The notes below the pieces were generated by a model that was not told where the DNA came from, did not search any database, and saw only the letters and a list, made by a program, of their open reading frames with translations. From the NCBI GenBank assembly GCA_028583605.1, contig CM053331.1, positions 38,087,283 through 38,151,282 on the forward strand: DNA of 64,000 nt, in the 5' to 3' direction. This document shows positions 1-12,555 of this stretch, in pieces. This DNA comes from Dastarcus helophoroides. Lineage: Eukaryota; Arthropoda; Insecta; Coleoptera; Bothrideridae. Numbering within the stretch: position 1 is the stretch's first letter; each line of letters opens with the position of its first letter. A program made the translations under genes and the position numbers.

Positions 1-1015
1 GAGACGCCTTGTCAATAGAGATGCCTCGTCAATAGACGCGTTGTCAATAGAGACGTCCCAGCACTAGAGACGTTCTGTTACTAGAGACGTTCCGAAACTA
101 GGAACGTTCCGAAATTAGAGACCTTTCAAAACTAGAGACGTTCCGAAATTAGATACATTCCGAAACTAGAAACGTTCCGAAATTAGAGACCTTTCGAAAC
201 TAGAGACGTTCCGAAATTAGATACATTCCGAACTTAGGGACCTTCCGAAATTAAATACATTCCGAAACTAGAGACGTTCCGTAACTAGAGAGGTTCCGAA
301 ACTAGAGAGGTTCCGAAACTAGAGAGATTCCGAAGCTAGAGACGTTTTGAAATTAGAAACGTTTCGAAACTAGAGACGTTCCGAAATTAGATACATTTCG
401 AAACTAGAAATGTTCCGAAACTAGAGAGGTTCCGAAACTAGAGGCGCTACGAAACTAGACGTTAGACGTTACGAAACTAGAGACGTTCCGAAACCAGAGA
501 GGTTCCGAAACTAGAGACGTTACGAAACTAGAGACCTTGCGAAACTAGAGACGTTCCGAAACTAGAGAGGTTCCGAAACTAGAGAGATTCCGAAGCTACA
601 GACGTTCCGAAACTAGAGACGTTTTGAAATTAGAAACGTTTCTAAACTAGAAACGTTCCGAAATTAGATACATTTCGAAACTAGAAATGTTCCGAAACTA
701 GGGAGGTTCCGAAACTAGAGACGCTACGAAACTAGACGTTAGACGTTACGAAACTAGACGTTAGACGTTACGAAACTAGACGTTAGACGTTACGAAACTA
801 GACGTTAGACGTTACGAAACTAGACGTTAGACGTTACGAAACTAGAGACGTTTCGAAACCAGAGAGGTTCCGAAACTAGAGACGTTACGAAACTAGAGAC
901 GTAGCGAAACTAGAGCCGTTACGAAACTAGAGACCTCCTATCACTAGAAGCGTCCTGTCATTAGAAACCTTCCTATAAATAGACGCTAGAGACAATAGAA
1001 AGGCTCTTGCGTTAA
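1..1015. repeat. 17-bp minisatellite array
   Basis: About sixty diverged copies of a 17-bp unit (GAAACTAGAGACGTTCC and variants such as GAAATTAGATACATTCC). At about 726-840 a 22-bp variant carrying ACTAGACGTTAGACGTTACG runs for five nearly perfect copies. The array lies just downstream of the last visible Tdrd12 donor site at 1200, so it is probably in a Tdrd12 intron or beyond its 3' end. There are no unique spacers between the copies. Confidence 0.9.
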
Positions 1016-1199
1016 AGATCTATCATTAAAGGCATCCTGACAAGGGTCCTTCGAATTCAGAAAAAAAAGTAAAATCTCCTAAGAATAAAATGAAAATTTC
1101 TGACAATTTCATATAATAAAATTGACGATAATTAGACAAAGAAGTTGGATCAAAAATTTCAACATCACATCGTTTTAACAACGATGAAATGTTGCTTAC

Positions 1200-4100
1200 C
1201 ATAATTAGATGATGTGGCGTGGTAATTAGAGTCGACCATTTCAGTCTTTTCCATGATATTCGCTATCTCTTTCAACTCTTCATCCTCCTCGCTTTCTTGG
1301 GGAACTTCGGGTATTTCAAAATTTGATATCTCTTCGTCCCCACATACATCAGCCTGACCGCAATCAATCAGCAGCTTATTAATAACAACTTGTTCTTCGC
1401 CGTAACCGTCTTTCAATAAAACATCATAAACCTTCTGCCCTGGGTATCGACCGGTTGAAATTTTACAAACTTTCACGTATAGTGATCTAAATCTATCGCT
1501 ATCCGGCTCCAAGTGATAATTATACAAAATACCGACCGCTTCATCTGACCATACGTCATCAATAGCTTTAGTGCCGTAAAGCCCACACCAAATCGCTTGA
1601 AACGGCAATTTTGTTATCAATTCGTTCGATAAGAATTTCACATCAGATAATTTACACTTAAATTCGTCGCCGAAGTCAACTGAAAAGCACAAAACTTCGT
1701 CATCGTTTTTTTGAGTAACGAGAACTCTGCTGTAGGTCCCATCGATCGGCTCTTTAACCAAATAATATCTACCAACTTCAACGTTGACTTGAGGCCGATG
1801 AATCTGCTTCTGGGCACTTTCCTCGAGCTCTCGCCCAAGCTTGTATAACCTACGACAATACAATTTACTCAACAATGTTCAAAAATATATTAAAATCGCC
1901 ACAATTTCATAAATCTGAATTCAGTTCGTTAACGAACGAAGTCCTAAATTTATGAAATTGTGGAGATATTGTCTGCCAAAGAATCGAAATAAAAATGAGA
2001 ATCAATTAGAAGAATACTCACAGTTCGTTGAATTTTTCAATTCTGAGGTAAACCTCAGTGGGATCGATGGCGCTTGAAAATATCACTTCCGTGCAACCGT
2101 CCTCGTCCAAAAAAGCCCACTGTGGGGCGACCTGTGTATTTTCTACCTTTTTAGACGTCTTCGGTTTATCGAAAACGGGTAAAGTAATTTTGGCTTCTTC
2201 GCATAATTTATACAATTTGTTCAAATTGTTACACGATTCGGCCAATTTGTATTCTTTCAATATTCTGTTAATGTTCTGTTTGTGGACAACAACGTCTGTC
2301 AATTCGACTTCCTCAACCATGTTCTTCACCCAGAAAGTATTTCCCAATTGTAGATATACTTCGGCTGAATACACCACAGTTTCGTAATTGTTCTTTTCCA
2401 ATATTTGCTTCATTTTAAAATAGGATCTAGCCGAATAGTTGCTGTCCTTGTAGGGCGGTTTGAAATTGGCTAGTATCACTTCAACTTCCCCTAAATCTAA
2501 ATTAAATTCATTAATTCATAACTTAATACGCTAAATAATCATAATTTAACAATTAAACAGATTAAAAAATTAAGCTACATTAACTCACCAGTGACCAATT
2601 AAATGTTCTGTAATTAAACAGTTAAACGTGCTCAAAATTGAAAATATGTACAACCGCAACCATAGACTAGTTTCGGCCTTCCTTGGCCTCATTAGCATGG
2701 TACGGTGGTTGTATACACTTCCAACTTAAAGCCGTTAGTCAGTCATATAAGAATCCAAAAGAGTAAACCCCCATTGGATGACTTTTAGCTGTTTATTACA
2801 TAAACATTTTCGCTACATGCTAATTAAAGCATTCTTCATTAATTCATAACTTAATGCGCTAAATAATAATTTAATAATCTAACAATTGGGCAGATTAAAA
2901 AATTAAGCTACATTAACTCACCAGGTTGGTTATCTGATAGAAGTTTGGGCAACTCATACAGTTGTGATTTTTTCGTTTTGATCACTCGGGAATCATTCAA
3001 TATTTTGATGGTAATCGCCTCGGCTATTTCCAAAATTTCGCAACGTTTGAACACATCGTCGAAGTGAGAATCGTCTAAATAAGCGCATAAGGTGCCCTTT
3101 TCCAGGCGTTGACAACGACGTTTATCTTTACTAATAATCTCGTTGAGATAAACATCGTAATCAATTTTATTTTGAGTCTCGAATATGGTTTTCTCGTTGT
3201 GGAAATCTACGTGCTCCACCAAATCAACCAGGAATTGAATAGTATCGACAATCTTCTTAATCCTAAACTTGATTTTACCATTTTTAGGACGCTGGTTGTC
3301 ATAATCCAATTCGTTATCGAATATGTGCCTGTAGTTGCATGACTTCGAATCGCATCTACAAAACAGCTTTAAAGTTGGGCACAGCTGAGTTTTTTCGATT
3401 ATTTTTTGTTGTTCCTTCATTAATTTTATACTCTGGAAGTAAAAATGGAAATAAAACTAGTCAGTCTGCAATTCTTCATGTACATTTATCAAATTCCTAA
3501 ATTAAATATAGAATTCTTCTGAAATTTCAATTTTTTTTCAATTAAACCGACTTTCGAATTAACTAAATCTGGAACTCGTTTCATAAATTAAGTTTTTCTC
3601 TTGAAGCGATTCTTTCGTCAAGTTCTATGTTTAAACTTTAAAATTTGACAATTTAGATATTTTTAATAAACCAGTGATTTATTGAATTTTTAGCTTTTGC
3701 CCCAAACTTTTGTTTCAACTTAAAACGTTTATTTTCTCAGACAATTTTAAAATCGAGATTTCTCTAGATATAACTTTAATCTCGAAAGTTGGCGTTAGCG
3801 TCGAAATATCTACCAATTGAAGGATACAGGCAAAGACAATAAGTCATTTTGTCCAAAAATGAGTTACCTACATCATCTACTGCCCAACGATTTATTTGGT
3901 CTAGAATCACATGCTGAAAACACACCAAGTTACAGCTCTTTCACAGGGAGAGCCGTAAGCCTCGCACTCGCGAGCGAGCAGACGGCTCCCAAGATTGCAA
4001 TGCAAAGAGTACAATGGAGCTTTCACACGGGACGCACGGGCCTTTACATTGGAAGGTAGGAGCGGAAAAAGCTCGCGCTCACGAGTGCTCTCCGTGTGAA

Positions 4101-7100
4101 AGAGCCGTTAGGAGTTATAATACATTTTCGTTTTCCTATAATTAAATAACATAATAAAAAATAATAGAAATAAAATAATAGAGAATCTACATCTTGAAAC
4201 CCGTTTTTCTGCTTATTTTGACTTATCGCCTTCTTTGCTTGTACCCTTCACTTGTGACATGAATGTACAAAATACCTCAATGTGAGCTTCAAAATCTCCT
4301 ACGCAAGGCACATTGAAATTTTTCAGCAGGGATATAATTTTTGGTATTTGTTCGGTGCACGCATCGTCCGCCAATATGTAAATTTCGTTGCTGATTTCAA
4401 TCTGCAACAAAAAATCTTAAATGATGTCGTTCATGGGAGTCGAGGAACTTACGTTTTCAGTCTGTAGAGGACTCTGGCAATTCTCCAGCAAGCAAATAAA
4501 TCTCTTCAGGAGCATCGTCCACGTTTCAGGCAGCGAGTAATGTATTAATATGCTCGCACTGGTTATACTCAATGCGGAAAAGAGAATAAAATCGTTGCAA
4601 ATTAGCACTAAAAATAGAAATAATTTATATACGTTATAAATCACTCTAAAGATAATAGCTAGTCTATCGAAACACATTAATTTTTCTTGGTTTCAGAGGA
4701 CAAGATTTGTATGTCAACACTCTATTGTATCTACTTGTTGGAACATTTATCAACATTCAAGTTGGATATACTAAACTGACGAGATTTAATAAAATCGAAA
4801 TCGATCTTTGGTTTCCAAACTCTGAATCTAATAAATGTTCAAACCTATTGGTCTGTGCATTAGAATTGTGGATCGCCTGGGCCACTTTTCAAAAAAAAAA
4901 AGGACTAAGATTTAATAACGAAAAATTGTACATTACATAACCATTTACGTTTTATATAAGGCAAATTTGTTTCAACTTTGTTACACAATTAGCTGGAGCA
5001 GCGAGGCAACTAAATCGCGGCAAGGCAGCTAAATCGCAGTGAGCCCGCTAAATCTACACATAATCGTATCAATGAATTTGAATAAAACATCATTCTCTAA
5101 TCTGTACGAACTACAACCATACACAGTTGATTAAGTTACTTTTATTACGTTCTAGGGTTTAGGTGGAACGGACTGGTCCTTGGTTATCTTCAAAAACTGA
5201 AATACAAATCTTGTCCCTTGTACCAACAAGTATTGTCCCCCGAAACCATTCGGGGGACAATACTTGTATTTCACGTTCTAGTTTTAAAAACTGCTCCCAC
5301 ACAAAATGGGGGCAACTTACCAGGATGTTTTCCCGATGGTGAATACTCCCAAACTTCTTGCTCAGTCAAGATCTCTTCCTTGGTCATATCGGTGGTCAAA
5401 GCGATGCAGTATATGCCCCCAAGAGTGAGAACATTCTTCAATTCTTTTATTTCTGTATCCGTCGAGCAAATAACAATTGATTTGGTATATTCCCCTTTGT
5501 TTTTCAACACACCTGAGTAAAATATTTCAGATTATAACGAAAGCTATCTTTTCATACATGTTTTATTGGCTTCTTCTTTGCTAGTTACTCCTTCTGCAAT
5601 TCGAGATTTTCACTAACCTTCTGTTGATTGGCCATCTGTTATAGATTGGCAATCTTTTATAGATTGGCAATCTCTTATAGATTGGCAATCTTTTATAGAT
5701 TGCCAATCAACAGAAGGTTACTGAAAATCTATAATTGTGGAAGAAGTAACTGGCGAAGAAGAAACCAACAAAACATGAATTAAAATAACACTATTTCGCA
5801 AATATACAGAGAATATCGAAAGCTATCTTCACTTCCACACTGCTCCAAAGCGATGGATTGTACTTATAAAGCGAGAAAACTAAAACAAACCTAAAACGTA
5901 ATCGTTTTTGAGATGGCTCCTGGGAAACTTAATCTTCAACTGCATTCTTCCATAAAGTGTCGCCTCGAGGTAATTTCCTATGCAAATCATGGGGATATTG
6001 TACCATCTTTTTACGAAATTCTCAACCTCTAGAGTCCAATGTTCAGATACGCTTACTACTTGTACGTCCCTTTTGCAGGTCCGATGACTTAACATATCTT
6101 CGGTCACCGTTGATAACTGTTCGATTTCGTTTTTAAATTTTACCAAAAGCTTATCGATATCTTCAAACACCAAATGGCACATTCTTTTCAAATTAACAGC
6201 GTTTATCTTTAACAAGTCGATCAAAACGGTTGGAAGCGTTATAAGCACGTCCAGATAGCTCTAAAACAGTAAAATCACTTTCTAATTATGAGTTATTTCC
6301 AAATTGCGATTTTTGTTGAAATTTCAATTTTTGTTGAATTTCAATTTATGTCGAAAATCAATCGATATTTGGATAAAACTCGAAATTTCGATAAAAATCG
6401 AAATTCAGACTTAAATTCTGATTTTAAATGTGCAATCTCAGCCCCCCACAATTTAAATCCTTTTAGACATTAACTTAATTTTTAGGGAACTGCTTTGAAA
6501 AATTTTGTTTAAAAAATGACTTAATTTATGATTTTTAAGGTTTATTATTAATTTCCAAAGTTTCAATTTTAATATTTCTAAATTTAAACCCAACACTTTA
6601 TTTTTGTTCCTGTGTTTAATCGATTTTCCTTCAATATTCCAAATTTTGCAAATTTCGAATTTTTCTGCGAATTTTTGTTTTGTTCGTTTGCAACCTAGTC
6701 TACAAATTCATGCAGCCCTCCAGGCGAGATCTAACAAGATCGAAACCGGTATTTGGTTTCCAAACTTCGAATCTAATAAATGTTCAAACTTATTGGTCTG
6801 TGCATTAGAATCCTTGTTCGTTTCTTCAAAATTTCGACTCTAATCTAGCAAGTTCCACATTCTATTTTGGGTATAAACTCTAAAAAAATTATCCAATTCG
6901 AAACTGATAATTGCAACCACTCGAAGAGAATCATTATTATGAAAATAAAATATTGAAAAGAATTCTGGCCTTTCGTGGGCTCTTACATACGGTCAACTGT
7001 GAAATGTTTTGCTTTCTTTAGGAGCTAATACCTACCATATTAATATGATTAAATGGGTAAGTCACTAGCATAATCTTCGGTCTTTCTTTCGTATTTTGCA

Positions 7101-10100
7101 GCAGTCGATTCATCAGATCGAAAACCTCTTCACACTTTTGCGAAGTTGTACAAAGTATAACAACGATAGGGCCAGCGTATTTCGATAAAGATTTATATCT
7201 CTCCCGTCTATCCCTAAGAAACGTGCATATCGGTGGCAAATATGAAAGAGTTTTGCCTGACGACGCCCCATTTACTAAACAAACGTTCAAAGCTCGAGAT
7301 ATCGCTGGCCATGCAAAAGCTTGAATTTTTTTAGATTTTTGATAGCCCAAATTCCTCAACGATGCTTGCACTTCTGGATGAAAGGGAGACTCCGTTATCG
7401 CATCCACTGGTTTGGGTATGTTCAAGCTAAAAACAATATAAATTCAGAAAGGTGTAATTTTACTTTTGACACCTAATTTTATAAGATTATGTACAATTTA
7501 AAGAAATTTTGGTGGAACGGACTGGTCCTTGGTTATCTTAAAAAAATTGATATACCAATCTTGTCTCCTGAAACCGGAAAAGATTAAAAACTTGAAACCA
7601 GGAAAGATTAAAAAACACAACGCGTTTCGATAGCCAAGCAGTCATCTCTAAAACTGATAGCTTGGCTATCGAAACGCGTTAGAGCAACCTCTATTGTGTT
7701 TTTTAATCTTTTTTGGGTTCAGGGGACAAAATTTGTATATCAATTTAAGGAAATGGATACACTATCCAACAACTTGATTGCCAATTACACGATATGAATT
7801 TTACACAAACTTAATTAAACCAAAAACAAAATTAATTTGTTTTTTAATGTGATTCACACATATTTGCGGTACTGGTAGACCAGGGAACTTTCTAATTTTT
7901 GAGGAATTATAATAACTGAGAAAAAAACTCACCCATGAACAAGGACTTTGAAAGCGGCCTGCTTCTGCAATTTTGTCATTCGTTTGTAGTCCACGGAAAG
8001 AATTTTAACATCCTCCGGTGGCCCTTCCCTCATGAAAGGATTAGGTCTGACGATCTCAGCGACTTCTCGCTTGGTTTCCCCGTCGAATTCCGCGCATCCT
8101 TTAGTCCACCCTTCGGTGCTGGTCCAGTGTTCGCAATTTTCGCAGCTGCAGAACTGTTTTATTTTCAACTGTTGTGGTTCTTCCTGGGAAACATCTCTGT
8201 CAGACTGCGATGCAATTTCGGACTCGGTAAATTCGGAATAATCGGATGTTTCCTTCTCTGACCGATTTGGTTTCTTTTTAGGTATCCTTGCGGCACTTTC
8301 GATTTTATTTTGACAGTGTTTCGTCTTAATTATCCGTTTTTTACTTTGTTCCAAATTTGACGCTCGCGATTCCCAACCAGATGGCATAAATAGTGCTTTG
8401 CTCGAATTTTTAAAGTTTTTTACAGAATTGTCAGCGTTAGATAAATCTAAAACGCAAATTGTGAAACTTACGCTTATTAACAACACATGACGATTTCATA
8501 ATTGAGAAATAATATTGATTGAATGCTGCAGATCTTAAAATGTAATTTAATTTGCACCTACAACACATCAGCTGCTGGAGTACGAGGTTTTTTTTATGTC
8601 AAAGTTACCAAAACCTAAGCAAAAAGCTACAAACTGCCCATGCTATTAAATTCAAAACTGACACAAAATGTAAGGTAAAAATAATATTATGCAAGATGCA
8701 ATTTTATATTTATTATACAAATATGGGAAAAAAGCATATTACACTGGAACGAGAATGTAATTTATAAAATCTTCAAAATTAATTAAACAACTGGTTTGTA
8801 AAAGTTTACATTATTTTTCTAAACTGCTACAAATAAACCAATAACTTGGCATGTAAAAGTTACATTACTGCTTCCTACTTTTTAAATTTTGTGATGAAAA
8901 AAGTAAGTATTTAATGTGAATGTTAGTTGTAACTCTCAAAGTTTTTTCACCCTAAACATTTTAACAAATTGTGCAAAACTAATTTTTAGGTAATTTGTAA
9001 CCAACACATATTGCTGCTGCGTGTGTAAAAGAGGTTACGTCAAAAATAAATAAAATTAGAGAAAACAAAATAACTCAGTTTAACAAGACCTCAGAGTTAG
9101 ATTTTTGACTGGCGAGCACAATTAGATAAACAGTTATACTCCAAATGACTTAGCTTCCTTGCAACAATGACAGTAACTTTAAAATTATATATGAAAACGA
9201 CTTTCACCAAAAAACAACAACTTGAACTCATTTTCAAGAAAGTTTGACTTAACCCCTTTTGCATGCACAGCAGCGGTATAAAACTATGAACAGTGAATAA
9301 ACACAAACGCATGCAAAAATTACAAAGACCAAACATTCAGCATCTATTAAATAACAAACCAAGATAAATAACGCCGCCGGCATTAAGCTACCACAACCAA
9401 AAAAATGGATATTACGCAACAAAAAAACTATCAAGTTACCTACCCTGGGCAACTTCTTTGTTTTGTTTCCTAAAAGCAACATCGTCATAATCAGTTGAAC
9501 TAGCACAACTATATTCAGATTTCTCCATCACAGCTTTTTTGCGGTTTTGCAACAACTGCTTAATTTTTTCTCTTTGGCTCATTTTCGACTCGTTCTCCGG
9601 TGATGAAACTTGTTCCTTACAACCCACCGATTCTTTAGTTTCACCGCCAGACAAATCAGATTCACACTGACTATCGTTCAAATTCTTTTTTAGCTGATTT
9701 TTCTTGCGTTCGAGCAATTTCTGCTTGGCTGTTTTTTCCACTTGCGGGTGAGAATTCGCATCACTTAAATTGTCGCTATCTTTCCCGCGCTGATTTTCCA
9801 ACATTTTTCTTCTACTCTCAACCAATTTTTGAATGGAAGTTTGCGTGGAAACGGATTCCCTTTTAGGTGAAATTTCAGTGGAGTCATTTTCCCTAGATAA
9901 TCTTTTCTTGCTCTCTAGCAATTTTTGCATTTTAGCGATATTAGAAGGAGAATTTGTTGTTTTTCGACGGACTTGCGCTTGATCTGTAACTGCAGTTTTT
10001 TCTAACCTTGTTATGGTATCACTTACGTCCTAAAAAATTAATCAGGATATTATTGGTCATAAGTAAAAATTATGAAATTGCGAAACACGTGTGCACATTT

Positions 10101-11434
10101 AAAATAAACAATAATATAAACAATCAAATTATGAATTAAGACAGGTTAGGAATGCGCAAATTCTGCAATGTTATTCAAATTATCTACCGATCAAACAAAC
10201 TACTACTATGTTCTGTGAAACTATTTACAGTCTATAATTAAATATTATTATTTATTTAATTGCCGATGTGGTAAAGGGGTGAAACCTTCTTTGGACTTAA
10301 TGACAAGCCACAGTGTTAAGTTCAGTGCTTTAGTACAATCTATGGCTGTAAAGCTAACCACACATAGACGACTTTTGGTTTCGCTTTTCAGCAAAATCAT
10401 CGGATTTATCGTCGACGACGCTGAAAAGCGACGCCAGGTCCAATCATAGCAAGTATTTATAGAAACATCGTGGAATTTTTAATATATGTCGTGTTTATTA
10501 ATAAAGTTTAATAGTTATAAACCTTAAAATTTCAAAAAAATCCTTAACACATGTAGTAACTGAACTTATTTCATTGAAAAATTAGGTTCAAATGTCACTT
10601 ACCAAGTTTAAGTCTATATCGCTTTGCTTAACGACTTTTATAGCTAAAGTTGGTTTATAAAAGCTCCGTATCATATTGAAATGATCATCCTTATCAGTTA
10701 TGCGACTCTCGATTACTTCTTTAAACATTTCTTGATCTCTCTCCAAGATATTTTTAGAAATCAGTGTTTCAGTCAATGAAGATAATTTATTTGAATGTCT
10801 ATACAAAATATCACCAAATAAAACACCCTTATAATCACATTCTTCTTTGAAAAAAAGTGGACGGTCATGAATTAACATTAAAGATACATTTCTGGACCCC
10901 ATGTTAGGGTGCAGTGTTTTTTCTCTAATAGTTGCATCACTCGCAAGATCTAAATGCTACAATGGAACAAATGAATGAAATATGTACCCAATTGGGCATT
11001 ACTGGGGATATTTTACCTCATTTAAAAATACAACATTATTCAAACACACTTGTTTAATTAAGGCAGGGAGTTCTCTAAATTCATGGGCACACTTAAACAC
11101 AACATCTGTTTCGACTATGTAACCATGATCTAATAACCAACACCCATACTTTGACAAGCCATTAATAGTGTTTATTTCCTCGATAGTGCCCCTGCACCAA
11201 ATTCCATTATTTTGTAACACAATAATCTGAAAGTTAACATGATAACGGCTTGATTTAGAAAGCTCGTTTACTTACTTCGCCTAGATTAAATACTTGTTCC
11301 GTAAACTCGGCCTTATTGTACTTCTGTTGCAGTTTTAATTCGAGCTCAACCCTAGTTTTAAAATTTTTGTGTTCAAAAATCCACATTAAATGCGGGTTTA
11401 TGAAAACGGTCACATCAACAGCGCGTGGTAGCAT
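1200..11434 (-). CDS. Tdrd12: Tudor domain protein 12 (Yb-type), 13 exons, 3' partial
   Basis: Homologue of TDRD12/Yb-SoYb-BoYb, cytoplasmic nuage factors of piRNA production. Exons (- strand): 11434-11276, 11226-11017, 10956-10603, 10029-9444, 8446-7933, 7426-7036, 6260-5891, 5512-5321, 4607-4453, 4401-4252, 3432-2922, 2490-2022, 1849-1200. All phases agree, giving 1570 codons that end in phase 1 at a GTAAGC donor, so at least one more exon follows. The ATG is preceded by A at -3. Domain order: N-terminal Tudor-like region (exons 1-3), charged low-complexity region (exon 4), helicase domain (exons 5-10) with Walker A GASSGKT near residue 660 and motif II as FEDID in place of DEAD, CCCH finger of spacing C-x6-C-x6-C-x3-H (exon 11), and an extended Tudor domain (exon 13, residues about 1370-1480). 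The donor of exon 10 (CAA|GTGAAG) is weak and was chosen by phase. Introns carry several MITEs. Confidence 0.9.
2505..2923. repeat. Intronic direct duplication with a copied splice donor
   Basis: Two copies of a segment of about 88 bp, at 2505-2592 and 2836-2923, offset by about 330 bp, within the Tdrd12 intron between exons 11 and 12. The rightmost bases of the right copy are the exon 11 donor (GTGAGT on the minus strand); the left copy carries the same donor-like sequence without the exon. Between them lies about 240 bp of unrelated sequence with a short inverted repeat (TGTACAACC / GGTTGTATA). Confidence 0.75.
3936..4113. mobile_element. Short MITE with GAGAGC-rich terminal inverted repeats
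   Basis: About 178 bp in a Tdrd12 intron. The left end (AGCTCTTTCACAGGGAGAGC) is inverted at the right end (CTCTCCGTGTGAAAGAGCC), and both are followed inward by CG-rich sequence (CGCACTCGCGAGC / GCTCGCGCTCACGAG). It is more GC-rich than its surroundings. No coding capacity. A related diverged sequence may lie near 59566. Confidence 0.7.
4688..4870. repeat. Family B MITE end fused to a family A repeat
   Basis: 4688-4718 matches the right end of the MITE seen at 7509-7748 (GGTTTCAGAGGACAAGATTTG). It runs straight into a copy of another dispersed repeat (4737-4867; markers GAACATTTAT, GACGAGAT, GGTTTCCAAACT, CCTATTGGTCTGTGCATTAGA) that recurs at 6695, 11690-12555 and 38508. It lies in the Tdrd12 intron upstream of exon 9. 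Confidence 0.7.
5160..5275. mobile_element. Family B MITE, internally deleted, with perfect palindrome
   Basis: Begins with the family signature GGAACGGACTGGTCCTTGG (itself containing a small palindrome) and ACAAATCTTGTCCC, then collapses to a short hairpin: TTGTCCCCCGAA, a four-base loop, and its inverse. It lies 46 bp from exon 8 of Tdrd12 (5321). Full-length relatives are at 7509-7748 and 29896-30126. Confidence 0.7.
5557..5777. mobile_element. Foldback MITE with 17-bp internal repeats
   Basis: About 221 bp. Inverted arms of about 75-80 bp run from CATGTTTTATTGG at the left to CCAACAAAACATG at the right, with matching inner parts ACCTTCTGTTGATTGG / CCAATCAACAGAAGGT. The loop holds four direct copies of a 17-bp unit (ATAGATTGGCAATCTTT). 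Lies in the Tdrd12 intron between exons 7 and 8. No coding capacity. Confidence 0.8.
6695..6815. repeat. Dispersed family A repeat copy
   Basis: Copy in a Tdrd12 intron of the repeat that makes up 11690-12555: contains CATGCAGCCCTCCAGGCG, GATCTAACAAGATCGAAACC, GGTTTCCAAACTTCGAATC and TATTGGTCTGTGCATTAGA. It is a shortened join of two segments that are apart in the larger block. Confidence 0.75.
7509..7748. mobile_element. Family B MITE, full-length copy
   Basis: About 240 bp in the Tdrd12 intron between exons 5 and 6. Starts GTGGAACGGACTGGTCCTTG. Its TIRs of about 30 bp are AATTGATATACCAATCTTGT and, inverted, ACAAAATTTGTATATCAATT. A strong inner hairpin has arms AACGCGTTTCGATAGCCAAG and CTTGGCTATCGAAACGCGTT. 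The same layout is found at 29896-30126. No ORF. Confidence 0.8.
8447..9443. other. Tdrd12 intron 4, AT-rich, nothing recognised
   Basis: About 1 kb between the exon 4 donor (9444|GTAGGT) and exon 5. AT-rich with several short oligo-A/T runs. I see no repeat family, no TIR and no coding frame that fits a known protein. Confidence 0.6.
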
Positions 11435-11689
11435 CTTAAATTACTATTTGCAATCACCACATTTGTTAAATTAATTTGGGAAATTGGTAAATTCGATTTA
11501 AATGTCGAAATTGGACTTGAAGGTTATGTTTATGTGGTATACTCGAATTTTCCAGTAGTTTAAAAATAAGCTGTAGCTATTTTAAACATCGCTGACCTCT
11601 TGGAGTAGTCTAATACTCTTGTATGACATTGACAGAAAGATACTTCTCTGTGCTTTGGTGCTCTGTTCTATGTAAGAGTAGTTTTAATG

Positions 11690-12555
11690 TATCATTCTAT
11701 TCTATAATGCACAGACCAATAGGTTTGAACATTTATTAGATTCGAAGTTTGGAAACCAAATACCGGTTTCGATCTTGTTAGATCTCGTCAGTTTGGTATA
11801 TCCAACTCGAATGCTAATAAATGTTCCGACAAGTAAGTACTAAAACATTCACAGGCGTCAAGCGAGTGAATCTTTAGTACTACCACCTATTGGTCCATAG
11901 AGAAACTATGGCCATCGCCAACAATGTCGTATGCAAGAAGAATGCAACCTAGACTACAAATTCATGCAGCCCTCCAGGCGGGTATAGTGAATCATAGGTA
12001 GCTGAACTACCAACAGTTGAAACACTGCCACCTAGCGAAGCGGTTGCTCTCTAGGAGAGTTCCCAGAAGACAAGGATTCTATAATGCACAGACCAATAGG
12101 TTTGAACATTTATTAGATTCGAAGTTTGGAAGTTCAGCTACCTATGATTCACTATACCCGCCTGGAGGGCTGCATGAATTTGTAGTCTAGGTTGCATTCT
12201 TCTTGCACACGACATTGTTGGCGATGGCCATAGTTTCTCTATGGGCCAATAGGTGGTAGTACTAACTTGTCGGAACCTTTATTAGCATTCGAGTTGGATG
12301 TACCAAACTGACGAGATCTAACAAGATTGAAACCGGTATTTGGTTTCCAAACTTCGAATCTAATAAATGTTCAAACCTATTGGTCTGTGCATTATAGAAT
12401 CCTTGTCTTCTGGGAACTCTCCTAGAGAGCAACCGCTTCGCTAGGTGGCAGTGTTTCAACTGTTGGTAGTTCAGCTAGCTACCTATGATTCACTATACCC
12501 GCCTGGAGGGCTGCATGAATTTGTGGTCTAGGTTGCATTCTTCTTGCATACGTAT
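11690..12555. repeat. Compound inverted repeat (family A), mosaic foldback
   Basis: Blocks occur in both orientations. Block 1 (GGTTTGAACATTTATTAGAT, with TGCACAGACCAATAGG) lies at about 11693-11752 and 12082-12130 forward, and is inverted at about 12347-12396. Block 2 (CTATGGCCATCGCCAACA through GCAACCTAGACTACAAATTC to CATAGGTAGCTGAACT) lies at about 11860-12010 forward, and inverted at 12131-12270 and again in part at 12467-12551. The result is an almost self-complementary 0.85-kb block 250 bp upstream of the Tdrd12 start. Single pieces recur at 4737, 6695 and 38508. Confidence 0.85.

Noticed and set aside
1..1015. CRISPR-like array
   Set aside because: Units are contiguous with no unique spacers, and the genome is eukaryotic.
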